A DNA stretch of 64,000 nucleotides, from the NCBI RefSeq assembly GCF_000143415.4, contig NW_003314316.1:186001-250000 (forward strand), written 5' to 3'. A program made the translations under genes and the position numbers. Positions within the stretch are counted from its first letter, which is position 1. The number at the start of each line of letters is the position of its first letter. The notes below the pieces were generated by a model that saw only the letters and a program-made list of their open reading frames with translations, searched no databases and had not been told where the DNA came from. This document shows positions 1 to 11,345 of the stretch, one piece after another. The stretch is from Selaginella moellendorffii. Its lineage: Eukaryota > Streptophyta > Lycopodiopsida > Selaginellales > Selaginellaceae.

Positions 1-3000
1 GACAAGAGGCGGAAGGAACCAAGACATGTGCCGTACAGGGATAGCAAGCTCACTCGACTTTTACAGGTTTGCGGGAATCACTTTGAAGTCCTGTGATGAT
101 TTAATAAGTGCCTCGTGACAGGATTCACTTGGTGGTAACAGCAGGACTGTGATGATAGGTATACAGCCTTGGCGATTTGTTTCCTTTTTTCTAATCTAAA
201 ATCCTTTTCGCAGCTTGTATCAGTCCGGCTGATTCAAATGTCGAGGAAACTCTTAATACTTTGAAGTACGCAAATCGGGCAAGAAATATCCAAAATAAAC
301 CAATTGTGAATAGAGATCCAATCGGGACAGAGATGCAGAAACTGCGACAGCAACTCAATCTCTTACAGGCAGAGCTTGTTTGTGCTCGTGCAAGTGAATG
401 CGCACCTACAGTTCTTGAGGTAAGGTCTTTTACAAAATCTAGCAAACATAATTGAAATTGAGTGGCTTCGTAGGTTTTGAAGCAAAAGCTCTCTTCGTTG
501 GAGACTAGCAATGAAAAACTACGCAGGGAGTTAATGGAGTCGCAAGAAAGCTGTAACAGTCTTTGTCAACGTGCTCTTGATGCTCAGGTGGAGCGTGATA
601 GGCTCTTACAGGTAGTTGAACGTCGTCCAACATCTGGTTATGACGAGCACACAGCTGAGGTAGAACGACCTTGTTTTTTCTTGTCTCTCGGTTTAATCTA
701 ATTGCTCGATTGCAGCCTACCAGCTTGCTGCAGAGTTACATGAGAACAATTCATGATTTAGAAGCAGAGCTACAGCTATTACGCACGTCGTGTTCTGGCG
801 ATGTTCGCCGCGTTTCAACTTCATCCGATGGAGGGTGCTCCGACATCGTTGACGGAAACCATGGTCTTCTATCAGAAACACGCTGCTTAATGTCGCATCT
901 GATTGAGAATTATGCAGACGTTTTTGAGGAGGATGCCATGACTGCTAAGGAGGTGGAGCATCATCTGTTTCTAAGGGAGTGTATGGATAAGGAACTTCAA
1001 GAGTTGAATATGCAGCTGAAGGAGAAAGAGGTAAACTTAAATTTTTAGAAACTGTGGCCAGGATTTTGAGATTTTCTTTTGAAAACATGATTTTTATCCG
1101 ATGGTTCACAACCTGAGCTTGTACTCTGCAGGCAGAAATGACTCGAGTTGCAAACAATGATGCTGCTGTACTCAAAGACCATTTCGATAAAAAAATACTG
1201 GAGCTTGAAGAGGAGAAGAAGAAGCTTCAGGTAAACTAAGCATTAGTCTTCTGTTTCTAATCATTTGAAATTATCAGATGGAGAAAAAGCTATTGTCGTC
1301 GGAGCTCGAATCACTTCATTCCTCTTCGGATGAACAGACCAAGAGGATTCAGAGTTCATACGCACAGAAGTTGAAAGATCTGGAAACTCAGGTACTATAT
1401 TCTCTTACACACTTTTTTTCTTCTTTTATTTTTATTAATTGTTTTCTTTCTGGTAGATTTCTGATTTAAAAAAGCAGCAGGAAAAACATGCACAGCTCTT
1501 GAGACTCAAGCAACGGAGTGATGATTCGGCGCAACGATTAGAGAATGAGATACACCGAATCAAGCAGCAGAAGGCAATGTTTTCTACCGGGCAGATTTTC
1601 AGTTGGACTTACTTTGCAAGCTTACCATCTCCAGGTGCATTTGCAAAACCGCATAAAGCAGGAATCTGAACATTTTAGAACATGGAAGGCTTGCCGGGAG
1701 AAAGAACTAATGCGCTTGCGCAAGGAAGGTAGGCGGAATGAGTATGAGATGCACAAGCTACAGACCTTGCATGAAAGGCAAAAACAGGTGAATGAAGGTG
1801 TTTATTGTCACCACCATTTTAACATTTTGGCCTTTGCAGGTACTGCATAGGAAAACTGAGGAAGCAGCCACAGCTAGTCGAAGGCTTAAAGAAGTCCTTG
1901 AATCTCGAAAACAGGAAGCTCGTGAAAACCATGTGTCAGGAACACCCGCTAAACTGACTGCGAAGACATTTCAGGTTTGCCTCAGGCGTCTCTTGGTTTG
2001 TTACTAAGCATTGATTTCAACTTTTGTAGCAATGGTTTGATAACGAACTAGAAAGTGCTGTTAGGCTGCGAGAGGCGAGGCTTGCTTACGAGAAGCAAAA
2101 TGCTTTGTAAGCACACTGGTCTCTCTTGGTTCAAATATTAACTTTTCTCTTTCAGCCAAGAGGGAGATGCGCGTTCGGACGCTCAGAACGCACCGACGAG
2201 GTATGCATTGCTTTGTCTATTTGGATGTTTCAGCTCATAATCGTTTCCCAACAGCCCGTGCGACACGGAGGCTCCTTCAGTATCATCTTTCTCGAATGGA
2301 CGTATTGATTCGTTGGAGAGGACGAGCACGGCAATTACCATCTCGACCACGGCAGTAGATTTAGAAGAGGAACAATATAGAGTCAGGGGACCAGTTCGGT
2401 GGCAGCAAGTGCGTACGCTTGGAGATGCCAAGGATCTACTCAACTTCGTTTTCAACGTTGCAGCCTGTGCAAGGTTATTGAACGGAATCTCCGGACGTTT
2501 TCTAACAACAGTAGTTTTGTGATTTGCTGCAGATGCCAGCTAGGTGATAGAGAACACGAAAATAAAGAACTCAATGAGAAAATCAATCTCTTGCTGGATG
2601 AACTGCGGCAAACCGAGTGTCAGAAGAAGCAACTAGAAGAGCTGATGCCCAGGACCACCAATAATACTGGTGTGTCCGATGCTCATGCGGACGAGCTCCT
2701 CCGGCTTGATATTGGGGGGCTTTTGGAAGAGCAAGTTATGAGTTTCTCCAATCCAGACGAACTTGGAGACGGGGTAAGTGTGTCGAATTGTGTGTGTGTG
2801 TGTGTGTGTGTGTGTTTTAGCAGTGTCTTCTTTTCTTTGCAGGCATGCCAGAGCATAGAACCAAATCCAGAGAGCTCAGGAAGGACTTGGAAATGGAGGA
2901 AAAGTGGCACTCAAAAGTGGCCGCTCCAGTTCAAGTGGAAGTGGCAAAAGCCTTGGCGGATAGCTCAGTGGACGCAAAAGAACGAGAAAGCTATAAGGCC

Positions 3001-3037
3001 GGCTTCCAGTGCGCTCAGGGTCCTGGACATGATTTGA
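1..3037 (+). CDS. KIN-4 class kinesin (FRA1-like), 3' part
   Basis: This is the downstream part of a multi-exon kinesin; the N-terminal motor half lies beyond the left edge. The first exons (1-66, 122-158, then from 214) encode the end of the motor domain: [25 protein letters not shown], then [20 protein letters not shown], the motor/neck junction. Later exons, separated by short introns, encode long charged coiled coil. Near the end an exon reads [15 protein letters not shown] followed after an intron by [18 protein letters not shown]. The last exon (from about 2843) carries [11 protein letters not shown], a C-terminal signature I remember from plant KIN-4 kinesins. The stop is the TGA at 3035-3037; the other frame open to 3129 is not used. 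Known family role: plus-end microtubule motor at the cell cortex, affecting cellulose deposition and cell wall. The intron before the last exon holds a (GT)n run. Family is sure; exact exon borders are less so. Confidence 0.88.
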
Positions 3038-3133
3038 TTCCGGGAGCTCCTTTTTACAAGTTTTTCTACTCGAGTTTTAGCATCCCAGAGCAGGCATATT
3101 TTGACCAGAGTCATGACCATGAAGTTTAAGTTG

Positions 3134-4864
3134 TCAACGCATTTTAGACCAGAGTGCCACCCCGGCAACGCTCCGGGCATCGAAGGGTCCGTCTAGAGCA
3201 TATTCTAGCGCATTTTCACCCAGGATGGCATCCCCTTGCTCCCTGCAAGCTCCCGCCATGGACATCCACGCCATGGAGCTGGGCTGGTACGGCATACACC
3301 CGGCCAGCTCGGCGGCCTTACACACCTCCCCGGAGCGCGCGAGCATGTCCACCATGCACACGAAATGCCTGGCCCCCGGCTCCACGCCGTACGTGGGCCA
3401 CATGGACACGAAATGCGCCCACCCCGTCCGTACGAGGCCCGCGTGTGCGCACGCTGCCAGGACGTTAATGAAGGTCACGCCGTCGGGGGCCTCGCCGTGG
3501 AGCACCATGGCATGGAAGATCCCCAGCGCATCCCGCAGATGCCCGCTCTGGGCATATGCCGCCAGCATGGCGGTCCAGGTGACGCGATCCCGGGAAGATT
3601 CCATGGCGTCAAAGAGATCCCTGGCCACTTCCAGGTGGCCCATCCTACCGTACATGGACAGTAGTGCATTGTGGGCCTGGGCGTCGTCGGGCCGTACGCC
3701 GCTGGCCAGGAGCTCGACATGGACGAGCTTGCCCTCGCGCTCGGCGGGCACGGCAGCGCAGGCATCGATCGCGGCCACAAATGTCTCGCGCGCTGGATTG
3801 ATCCCTTCCACGATCATGAGCTTGAAGAGATCCAAGGCCTCGCTGGGCCGCGCGCTCTGGCAGTAGCCAGAGATCATCGCGTTCCAGGCCACCGTGTCTC
3901 GATCGGGCATTTGATCGAAGATTTCTCGGGCACAGTCGATCTCGCCAAGCTTGTTGTAGCCTGAGATGATCGTAGTCCAAGAAATTGGATTAGGATGAGG
4001 CATGCGAGCCAGCAATCGCCGGGCTTCCTCCATTTGCCCTTTTTGGGCATATGCGGAAATAATCACGTTATAAGTCGCGGCTTCCGGGTCTTGGACCCGA
4101 TCGAAGAGATTCCTTGCTTCTCGGAGATCGTCATCGCTGCCGCCAATGTATGCGGCGATCATTGTCGTCCAGGATGTGGAGTCCTTGATTGCGATGCGAT
4201 CGAACATCCAGCGAGCGCGAGAAATATCCCCTATTTTGGCATATGCCGCGAAGAGGATCGTCTGCGCGACCACGTCCTGTTGTTGCAACCCATTAAAAAT
4301 TTCTTGCGAGCGATCGATCCGCCCTTGAGCTACACAAGCAGCCATGATCGAGGTGGACGAAACGAGGCCGAATTGTGGTGATCGATTAAGCAGCGCCATC
4401 GCGAGATCCAAATGCCCAGATTGGGCAAGCGCTGTGATTATCGCGTTCCAAGACACTGGATCTCTCTCCGGGCACTCACAGAAGAGATCGCTCGCCGCTA
4501 CCACTCTATCCGCCCTCGCCAGCGCCGCTATCACCGTGTTGTACGACACCACGTCCCGGGCGGGCATCTTGGCAAAGATTCTCTCCGCCTCGCCGGGCTG
4601 GGAGTGCCGTACGTGCGCCGCGATGAGAATATTCCAGGAGAAGAGGTTCCGTGCGGCAGCGATGGCGTCGAAGGCGTTCCGTGCGTCCGCCAGGCTGCCC
4701 ATAGTTCCGTACATTTGGACCAGGGTGTTGGCCAGGAGAGTGTTCTTTAGGTAGTGCCTGGTCGCGGCAATTTGGACGTGGACGCGGTGGACGTCGATTA
4801 GGGTCGCGCAGCGCTGGATCAATCCCAGGTACCTGTGGAGCTCTTCCTTGGCCAAGAACATCAA
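3134..4864 (-). CDS. PLS-class pentatricopeptide repeat protein, E-type end
   Basis: Single-exon gene for 576 residues made almost entirely of tandem PPR motifs, seen as repeated WNxMIxxYxxxG and ARxxFDxMPxRDxxxW patterns of alternating P, L and S length. After the last repeat a short E-like segment (around WMSMAGACREQG) runs to the stop. There is no full E+ or DYW deaminase domain. Family knowledge: PLS PPR proteins bind organellar RNA and select cytidines for C-to-U editing; those without DYW work with a separate deaminase. No convincing transit peptide is visible: the protein starts MMFLAKEELHRYLGL, close to the first repeat, so the targeting peptide may lie in an unrecognised upstream exon. 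Transcribed convergently with the kinesin, whose stop is only 97 bp from its own. The target site cannot be read from sequence alone here. Confidence 0.9.
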   Translation of the reverse strand: MMFLAKEELHRYLGLIQRCATLIDVHRVHVQIAATRHYLKNTLLANTLVQMYGTMGSLADARNAFDAIAAARNLFSWNILIAAHVRHSQPGEAERIFAKMPARDVVSYNTVIAALARADRVVAASDLFCECPERDPVSWNAIITALAQSGHLDLAMALLNRSPQFGLVSSTSIMAACVAQGRIDRSQEIFNGLQQQDVVAQTILFAAYAKIGDISRARWMFDRIAIKDSTSWTTMIAAYIGGSDDDLREARNLFDRVQDPEAATYNVIISAYAQKGQMEEARRLLARMPHPNPISWTTIISGYNKLGEIDCAREIFDQMPDRDTVAWNAMISGYCQSARPSEALDLFKLMIVEGINPARETFVAAIDACAAVPAEREGKLVHVELLASGVRPDDAQAHNALLSMYGRMGHLEVARDLFDAMESSRDRVTWTAMLAAYAQSGHLRDALGIFHAMVLHGEAPDGVTFINVLAACAHAGLVRTGWAHFVSMWPTYGVEPGARHFVCMVDMLARSGEVCKAAELAGCMPYQPSSMAWMSMAGACREQGDAILGENALEYALDGPFDARSVAGVALWSKMR

Positions 4865-5350
4865 AGCATTGATTGATCGATCGATTGAGAAGAGAAACTA
4901 TGGATGGATTGATAGATTTGGAAGAATGTATCGCATGCAATCAGATAAGCGCTCGCGCAGCCATTTTGACGTAGAATCTCTCTCTCTCTCTCTCTGTGTT
5001 CCTTGGAGAAGACGTAGCGTAGCGTCTTTGCGGGCGGATTCCAAGAGCCTACGCTCAATGCGGTTAATTTCCAAAAGAAAGACGCCACCATCAACAACAA
5101 CAAAGCAAACGCAAACGCACACACAACCATCACACGAAGAAGGCAAAAAAATGAGATAAAAATTCGGGCAGGGCCAGGGCTAGGGTTTGCCAGTTTCTTT
5201 GGAGGGCGAAGGCGCTAGAGGGCAGCGGCGAGCGCCTCGACATCGGGCCAGGTTTGGGGATTTTGGATTCGGTGTGGCCGCAGCCAGCAAGGCGAAGATC
5301 CGTCGCGACGGCGCCCCGGTTTATGGGATAGAGGGGGCTGTGCCCGTTTC
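4865..5350. promoter_or_regulatory. Divergent intergenic region between PPR and WDR26 genes
   Basis: About 485 bp separating the starts of two divergently oriented genes, so it must hold both promoters. It contains a short (CT)n tract near 4978-4995 and an A/C-rich stretch near 5090-5150. I could not pick out a convincing TATA box. Confidence 0.4.
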
Positions 5351-7993
5351 ATGGGAGGGGGTGACACTTGCAGCAGCGACGATGATGAAGAGGAGCAAAG
5401 ACACGGGCCGCCGCTCAAGCGCATGAAGCTCTCCTCGCCTCACCAAGATTCTCGACGCCAGCACCATAATCTCTTGGCGCCATTTCCACTGCTGTCGCCC
5501 AGGCAATCCTCGTCGCTCTACCGCTCGCCAAAGCCCCACGAATCGCTCGGCATGGGTCCGCCGATTGAGAGCCAGATGATGGGGAGCAAGAAGCAAATCC
5601 GCCGCGTGGAGTTTGTCCGGATCATCACGCAAGCCTTGTACTCGCTGGGCTACTCTCGCGCCGCGGCATTGGTGGAAGAGGAATCCGGGGTCCCCTTGCA
5701 GCTGCCGGTGGTGTCCGACTTTCGCCGCGAGGTTTTGGACGGGAGGTGGGAGGAGAGCGTCGCCACTCTCGCCAAAATCGGTCCTTTACTGGACGAGACG
5801 CACAAGCTGGCGGCGTTCCTTATCCTCCAGCAAAAGTTCCTGGAGCTTCTTGTTGATCGCGGCGACGTTCTTGGCGCCCTGCGAACTCTGCGGACGGAGA
5901 TCTCGCCGCTGGGCGTGAACAGGCAACGCGTCCATGAGCTGGCGAGCTGTGTCGTTTGTCCCACCCGAGGGGATATCTTGGAGAAAGTGGAGTGGAAGGG
6001 AAGCGACACGAGGCCAGGATGGCGCTGCTGGAAAAAATACAAGCTTTGCTGCCGCCACACATTATGATCCCGGAGAGGCGGCTAGAACACCTTGTGGAGC
6101 AGGCGCTGGCGGTGCAGCGCGAGGGATGTATTTTCCACAACTCCGCTGAGACGGCACTGTCGCTCTATACCGACCACCAATGCGGACGTGACCAGATCCC
6201 GACTGAAACGGTCCAGGTACTTCATACTTCGTGCTTGTAGCTAGTTGTGGCTGGGTTTTGGTGAATGTAGGTTGCAGCAGTGTGTTTGTCTGTGTGTTTT
6301 GCCTCTTTGGTGAACTGTTCTTGGCTCTGTGTGTGCGTTTTTTCGACAATGTTATTTTAATTTTGATCTTTCTATACATAGTCCATTCTGGATTGATTCG
6401 TGTGTCCTGGGCTTCCATGTTTCAGGTACTAGAGGCTCACGACAATGAAGTATGGTACTTACAATTCTCGCGTGATGGCAGACACTTGGCGTCCGCATCT
6501 AAGGATTGTACAGCTATAATATGGGAGGTCAGTGCTCATGGATCTAGTTGCTTTCTCTTGGATGCTCTGGAGTCAGTTCTAGATCTTTTCTTTTCGTTCT
6601 TTTCCGCATTTGCTCTCTGAATTCGCTACCTACTTAAGTTTTGAATTGGTTTTTCTGCTCCTGCTCTAGTTCTCGTGTCTCGGTCATACAGTCTTCTTCT
6701 CTTCTTATGGTGCCTCCATGTACAGGTTGTAGATGATGATTTTGTAAGGCGGAAGCATACACTTGCCGGACATCACAAATCGGTATCGTTCGTAGCGTGG
6801 AGTCCAGACGACTCTATGATCTTGACGTGTGGAACTGAGGAGGCAGTGAAGCTGTGGGATACAGCAACAGGGGAATGCAAGCACACGTTTCAGAAGGCGA
6901 GCCACGGCTTCACGTCGTGTGCTTGGTTTCCGGACGGGAAAACCTTCGTCACCGGGGCCGCTGATAAGTGCATGTACAGGTGGGACTTGAGTGGTGCCGA
7001 GCTAGAAGTGTGGAAACCCAGGATGCCCAGGATCATCGACTTGGCCGTGACGCCTGACGGCAGCAACGTGGTGTGCATCTGCCACGACAAAGACATTCGA
7101 GTTTTCAACTTGGAGGACAAGACCGAGAGAGTGATCGAGGAGGATCACTCCATCACCTCGTTATCAGTCTCGCTCGACGGACGCTACCTCCTCGTCAACT
7201 TGGTGAGCCAGGAAATCCACTTATGGGACATGGCCTTGAACTCCAGGTCGCCGTGCAAGTACAAGGGCCATAGGCAGGGGCGCTACGTGATAAGGTCGTG
7301 CTTTGGTGGATCCGATCACGCATTTATTGTTAGTGGGAGTGAAGATTCTCAGGTAAATCTTTCTTCTTTTCCTAGTTCTTCGTTCTCTTAGTTCCGTCCT
7401 AGTTCTAGTGTGTTCACTTGCTTGCTCTTGTTTTCCATTCTTCGATCTTAGCTTCTTCACGGACAGTTCTTAGTTCTTGAGTTCTCACTTTGCTGCCTCC
7501 ACAAGTTTCTGTGAGTTTCCTTTGTTTGTTCTTGCGTTGCTTCGGGCTTAGTTTTGATGTTATCTTAGCTTCTTCTCGTACTGTCCTCGACTACTTTCTT
7601 AGTTCTTGAGTCCTCACTTTGCCTCCAAGTTTGTGTCCTTTGCTTGTTCTTGCTTTGCTTCGAGTTTAGTTTTGATGCTCTTGAACGGGTTTTAACTCTT
7701 GTTTCCTTTCTTGTCAGGTGTACATATGGCATAGGGGCAATGGGGAATTGCTAGAGGTGCTACCAGGCCATTCCGGCACTGTGAATTGCGTGAGCTGGAA
7801 TCCCAGCAATCCTCACATGTTTGCATCGGCTAGCGACGATCACACCATCCGGATTTGGGGCCTGAGCGCCACTAAGCGCGACCGCCACCGCCGATCGTCC
7901 GCAGCATCGCCCACTCCAAAGAGCAACGGTGGAATTAGCCACATTGTCAATGGCGGAACCCGAGAGCTTCTCGAGAACCTCAGACCTTTCTAA
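5351..7993 (+). CDS. WDR26: WDR26-type LisH-CTLH-WD40 protein (apparent frameshift)
   Basis: Plant WDR26 homologue, by family a component of CTLH/GID-type ubiquitin ligase assemblies. Exons read as 5351-6216, 6426-6527, 6726-7352 and 7718-7993. The first exon has a Ser/Pro-rich start, then LisH (around [16 protein letters not shown]), CTLH and CRA (around [20 protein letters not shown]), then [11 protein letters not shown]. Later exons carry WD40 repeats ([54 protein letters not shown], ending [10 protein letters not shown]). Between about 6003 and 6015 the frame must slip by one base to join [15 protein letters not shown] to [15 protein letters not shown]. Both sides align with my memory of plant WDR26, so this looks like one missing base in the assembly or allele. 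A 53-62 nt intron here (donor about 5951 or 5954) would also restore the frame, but its splice sites are poor and it would remove family-like residues. Confidence 0.85.
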
Positions 7994-8273
7994 AAAGAAT
8001 TCCAAATTCTCTCTAGTACACATCCCTTCCTTCTTCCTCCACTCTTTTCTAGGGCTCTTCCAAGAACAATAATGGCCACTCGTTACTGATTCCTACAAAT
8101 CTATTGGGGAATTCCCATTGGCCCACGTCATTCGTATTCTTGTGGCCCTGTGTGGAGCAGTACATCTGCGTGGCCACTTTCCATATCGGGCTTTTAGCCA
8201 ATCCGCCTGTTTTAGAAAGTCAGCATATTCGTTTTGCGCATTCATTTTGCCGGGAATATGCCCTGGCGCAGGA

Positions 8274-9483
8274 ATGGCGATGGCGAGAAGAATGGGCGCT
8301 TCCCTTGCGCGGCGCGGCGTCGCCGGCGGCCGGGTTTTGCTCGCGAGGAGGAGCTCTTCCGGATGCGCCTTGGCTGCCGCTAGCGATTTCGATGAGTATC
8401 GGCGGTCGATCAACGGCGGGATCAGCCACAAGGCGCTTCTTGTGGATGCGGCGGGCACGCTCTTGATCCCGGCACAGCCGGCTGCTCAGGTATGGCCGCG
8501 GCGCCTCCTTCCCTCCTCTTCTTGATCCTTCCTGGCGAATATTTCAACCCTTTTCTCGAAGATTTCGTCTCGCATTTTGATCTGATCGAGTTTCGTGCCA
8601 AGGTCTACCGCGAGATCGGGAAGAAATATGGCGTGACGTACACGGAGCAAGAAATTCTGGCCCGGTATCGATGGGCATACTCGCAGCCGTGGTACCAGTC
8701 GCGATTGAGGTGACTCTTCTTCCCTTTCTTCTCTTTGTCTAGAAGATTGATCGAAGCTCTCAAACAAATGTTTCGATCTAGATATGTCCGAGACGCGCGG
8801 CCTTTCTGGGAGTACATCGTACAGCACGCCTCTGGGTGTTCGAGCAAAGAATATTTCGAGGAGCTGTATCATTACTACGAAACACCTGAGGTATGATCAC
8901 GCACAGTGTTTTCTCCTTTCAAGAAAGCTTTGTTTAATCTATCCTCTTCCTTTTGATGATGCGTGACAGGCCTGGTATGTCTCCGACCCAGATGCTGGTA
9001 TGGTCTTTCAAGCTCTCAAAGACGCGGGTGTCAAGATCGCCGTCGTCTCAAACTTTGATACCAGGCTGAGGCCGCTGATGAACTCGCTGGGATGTGATCA
9101 CTGGTTTGATGCCATGGCGATATCCGCGGAGGTGTGTTGTTTTCTTGTCTCTTCATCTGACTTGGTTTGTTTGTTTTTTTTTTCTTTTTCTTTCTAGGTG
9201 GAAGCCGAGAAGCCAAACCCGACAATTTTCTTGCATGCGTGTGAATTGGTGGGAGTCAAACCGGAAGACGCTGTGCACGTTGGAGATGACCGACGCAATG
9301 ATATCTGGGGTGCCAGGGATGCAGGCTGCGACGCTTGGCTCTGGGGTGGAGATGTTCAATCGTTTCGTGATGTAAGCTTTCTTGTCTGTTTTTTTCCTCG
9401 TATTATCTAGCTTCACACTTACAAAATCATAACAGGTTGCAACTAGAATGGGAGTCAATCTTCCCCAGGCGAAGGCGAGGTAA
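8274..9483 (+). CDS. HAD-like hydrolase (HDHD3 type), putative organelle-targeted
   Basis: Six exons by splice-site reading: 8274-8489, 8603-8709, 8782-8890, 8970-9131, 9198-9371 and 9436-9483, all consistent in phase. The start chosen is the ATG at 8274, giving a basic Ser/Arg/Ala-rich leader that suggests mitochondrial or plastid import; an in-frame upstream extension has no supporting features. HAD motif I reads LLVDAAGTLL, motif II SNFDTRLRP, motif III EKPNPTIF and motif IV HVGDDRRNDIWGARDAG. In motif I the second acidic residue of the usual DxD is Ala, a feature I also remember in plant HDHD3-like relatives, so classical phosphatase chemistry may not apply. Substrate unknown. The next gene downstream is on the same strand about 1.3 kb away. 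Confidence 0.85.
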
Positions 9484-10680
9484 AGTGTAAGGCGAGCTCC
9501 AAGTGAAAGAAAAGTACAGTCGCCTCTTGTATAGTTTCCCGGCTTTTGATACAGAGTTTCGCTGTAAAGCATACTAATGTGTGGACTGCTTGCAGCTGAG
9601 AACTGCATTGTAATTTTGCTTCTTATAATGACGCGAGATTGGACTGCCATCTCTATCAGCTCAGCGTAAATCTCGTTTCTTTTCCCAATGTTTCTTTAGC
9701 AGCAGGGCAGCGCAAAGAGAATCAAGCTGGCAACAGGTCCTAGAGCAAAAGAGCCTGTTGGTACGCACTGCCATCTATTTTCTGAGTTTCAACGTTATAC
9801 TAAGCTATACTACAGGGAGATGGAAAGGCCAGCCAGCGAGAAACGCTCAAAGCCCGTCCAGGAAAAAGGCGATTTGCTTTGTCGTCAGTGCCGACTAAAG
9901 CAGCATTTGTTTTGTGTGGACTCTTCATCAAAGTTAAAGGTAGCACAGCAATGAAACCGAGAGCACGACGAGACACAACTACCTTAAAATCGGGTACGAC
10001 ATTCGGGCACCATTGTTTTCTAACACCTTTTCTAACACCAACTTTGTGTTGCTGGAGCTAAGTTGTCTTAGTCACGCGCAGGGACCCAATGGCAAGCAAT
10101 TTGATAAACAAGCCGACGCCTCGTCTTCTCCAGCTCGCTGTATTGTGAAAGCTCCGGCCTTTGTTTGCGAGGTGGCCGACCCATGCGAGCGCCGACGGAG
10201 CAATCAGGTGAGACCGATGAATCCCACACATTTTGATTTCCTCTCAGAGCCATTTTCTTTGCTTTGCAGGTGACTCTTTGTTTCCCGTGCGCAGGGAATG
10301 AATATCGATTTCCTGGGATAGCAAAAGCCTCGGAATGATAGCTGTTGCTTCGTACGCACGAGAGTATGTCTGGCCAGACTTCACGTGTGCGACACAAGGT
10401 CCTCTCGTTGTGCTTCTCCCATGATCATGACTCGTTTTTCTTCTTGTTTTCCAGCCCTCTTGCGCGTTGGCTTAATGCTTGCTTGGTTGCTTCCACAGTA
10501 CAAGGAGCGTATGCAAAGATGGCGGTAGACGCATCCGGAATCTCGAGAGAGTATCTGTGCATGGCAAGTGTTTGTTTTCTTTCTTCTCCGGATTGTAATA
10601 ACACACTTTATCTCCGATAGTATGTACAGAGTTGCCGCATACGTCACTTGACGACAGTGAAGGAAAGCCTCATGTCTCAG
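9484..10680. other. Intergenic region upstream of the peptide gene
   Basis: About 1.2 kb with no coding region I can support; the open frames lack domain-like content. It holds the 3' UTR of the HAD gene and the promoter of the peptide gene. The segment about 9757-9990 is also present as a decayed copy at about 15440-15635 in the AT-rich block. Confidence 0.5.
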
Positions 10681-10689
10681 TATAAAAGG
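10681..10689 (+). promoter_or_regulatory. TATA box of the peptide precursor gene
   Basis: TATAAAAGG lies about 129 bp upstream of the ATG at 10810. This fits a core promoter with a roughly 100-nt leader. It also argues against extending the protein upstream in the same open frame, since the box would then be coding. Confidence 0.6.
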
Positions 10690-10809
10690 CCAGGTTTGTT
10701 CTGGATTTTATTCATTCGTTCTTTCCTTCTTCGGAGTGTTCTGAGTGTGTTTGTGTGGTCCTCTCACAACACAAGCTCTATCCATCTTCTCCAAACTTGC
10801 AGAGTGATC

Positions 10810-11345
10810 ATGAGTGCCAATCTCGTTCTTCTTATCCTGGCAATGCTGCTTCTCTCGTTCCTGGGAGACAGTGCTCGTCTCTTGCCCACTGCTGAAGGTA
10901 GTCTAGTTGGTATTTTGTTTGAAAATCCAAGCTCACTCGTGGTGTGTCTCGCTTGCAGGAAATGGGAATGGCATTGCAGCAGCGGTGGAAGAACCGGGAA
11001 TGCATGAGCAAGAGGTAGGAGAGTGCACAAGAAGAGAGAGAGAGAGTGTGTGTATTTTGAGTTCTCATGAATTCCTAGAGTTTTAATTGACATTTGTGTT
11101 CTGGACAGATATATCCTCGAAAGCTCTGGGCAAGGTTAGACTATCCAAGCCCTGGAACTCATCCAGGCAATCCTCATGAACATCAACTTGAAGAAAATGT
11201 GGATTACTATCCTCCTCGCAACCACAACGACTCACCGCCGGCCCACAAACACATCCCTAGCAATGAGGATCGTCCCGAGCGGCACTTGGTAGATGCATTA
11301 GACTATGTCCCTGCTCGCACCCACACACCATCGCCAGTGCACTAA
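10810..11345 (+). CDS. Secreted peptide precursor with three Asp-Tyr motifs (RGF/GLV- or PSY-like)
   Basis: Three exons (10810-10897, 10959-11014, 11109-11345) join in phase to give 126 residues. Residues 1-22 form a clear signal peptide (MSANLVLLILAMLLLSFLG). The rest is hydrophilic and Pro/His/Asn-rich, with three spaced motifs: LDYPSPGTHPGNPHEH (Asp-Tyr at 59-60), VDYYPPRNHNDSPPAHKH (80-81) and, at the very C-terminus, LDYVPARTHTPSPVH (113-114). Asp-Tyr followed by Pro- and His-rich sequence is the pattern of plant tyrosine-sulfated peptides; spacing to PPxH resembles RGF/GOLVEN/CLEL and, less so, PSY. If correct, the product would be sulfated by TPST, cleaved, and act on a leucine-rich-repeat receptor kinase. 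Signal peptide and repetition are seen; family and processing are inference. I do not recognise a named orthologue. Confidence 0.62.

Noticed and set aside
2845-3129. Alternative last exon frame of the kinesin ending at 3129
   Set aside because: The phase-0 frame ending at 3037 carries the KIN-4 [11 protein letters not shown] signature.
3225-3866. 213-residue plus-strand frame
   Set aside because: Complement of the PPR gene, which has clear repeats on the minus strand.
9879-10273. Short plus-strand frames between HAD and the peptide gene
   Set aside because: No domain or conserved pattern; the region behaves as intergenic, and its decayed copy at 15.4 kb shows no trace of a maintained frame.
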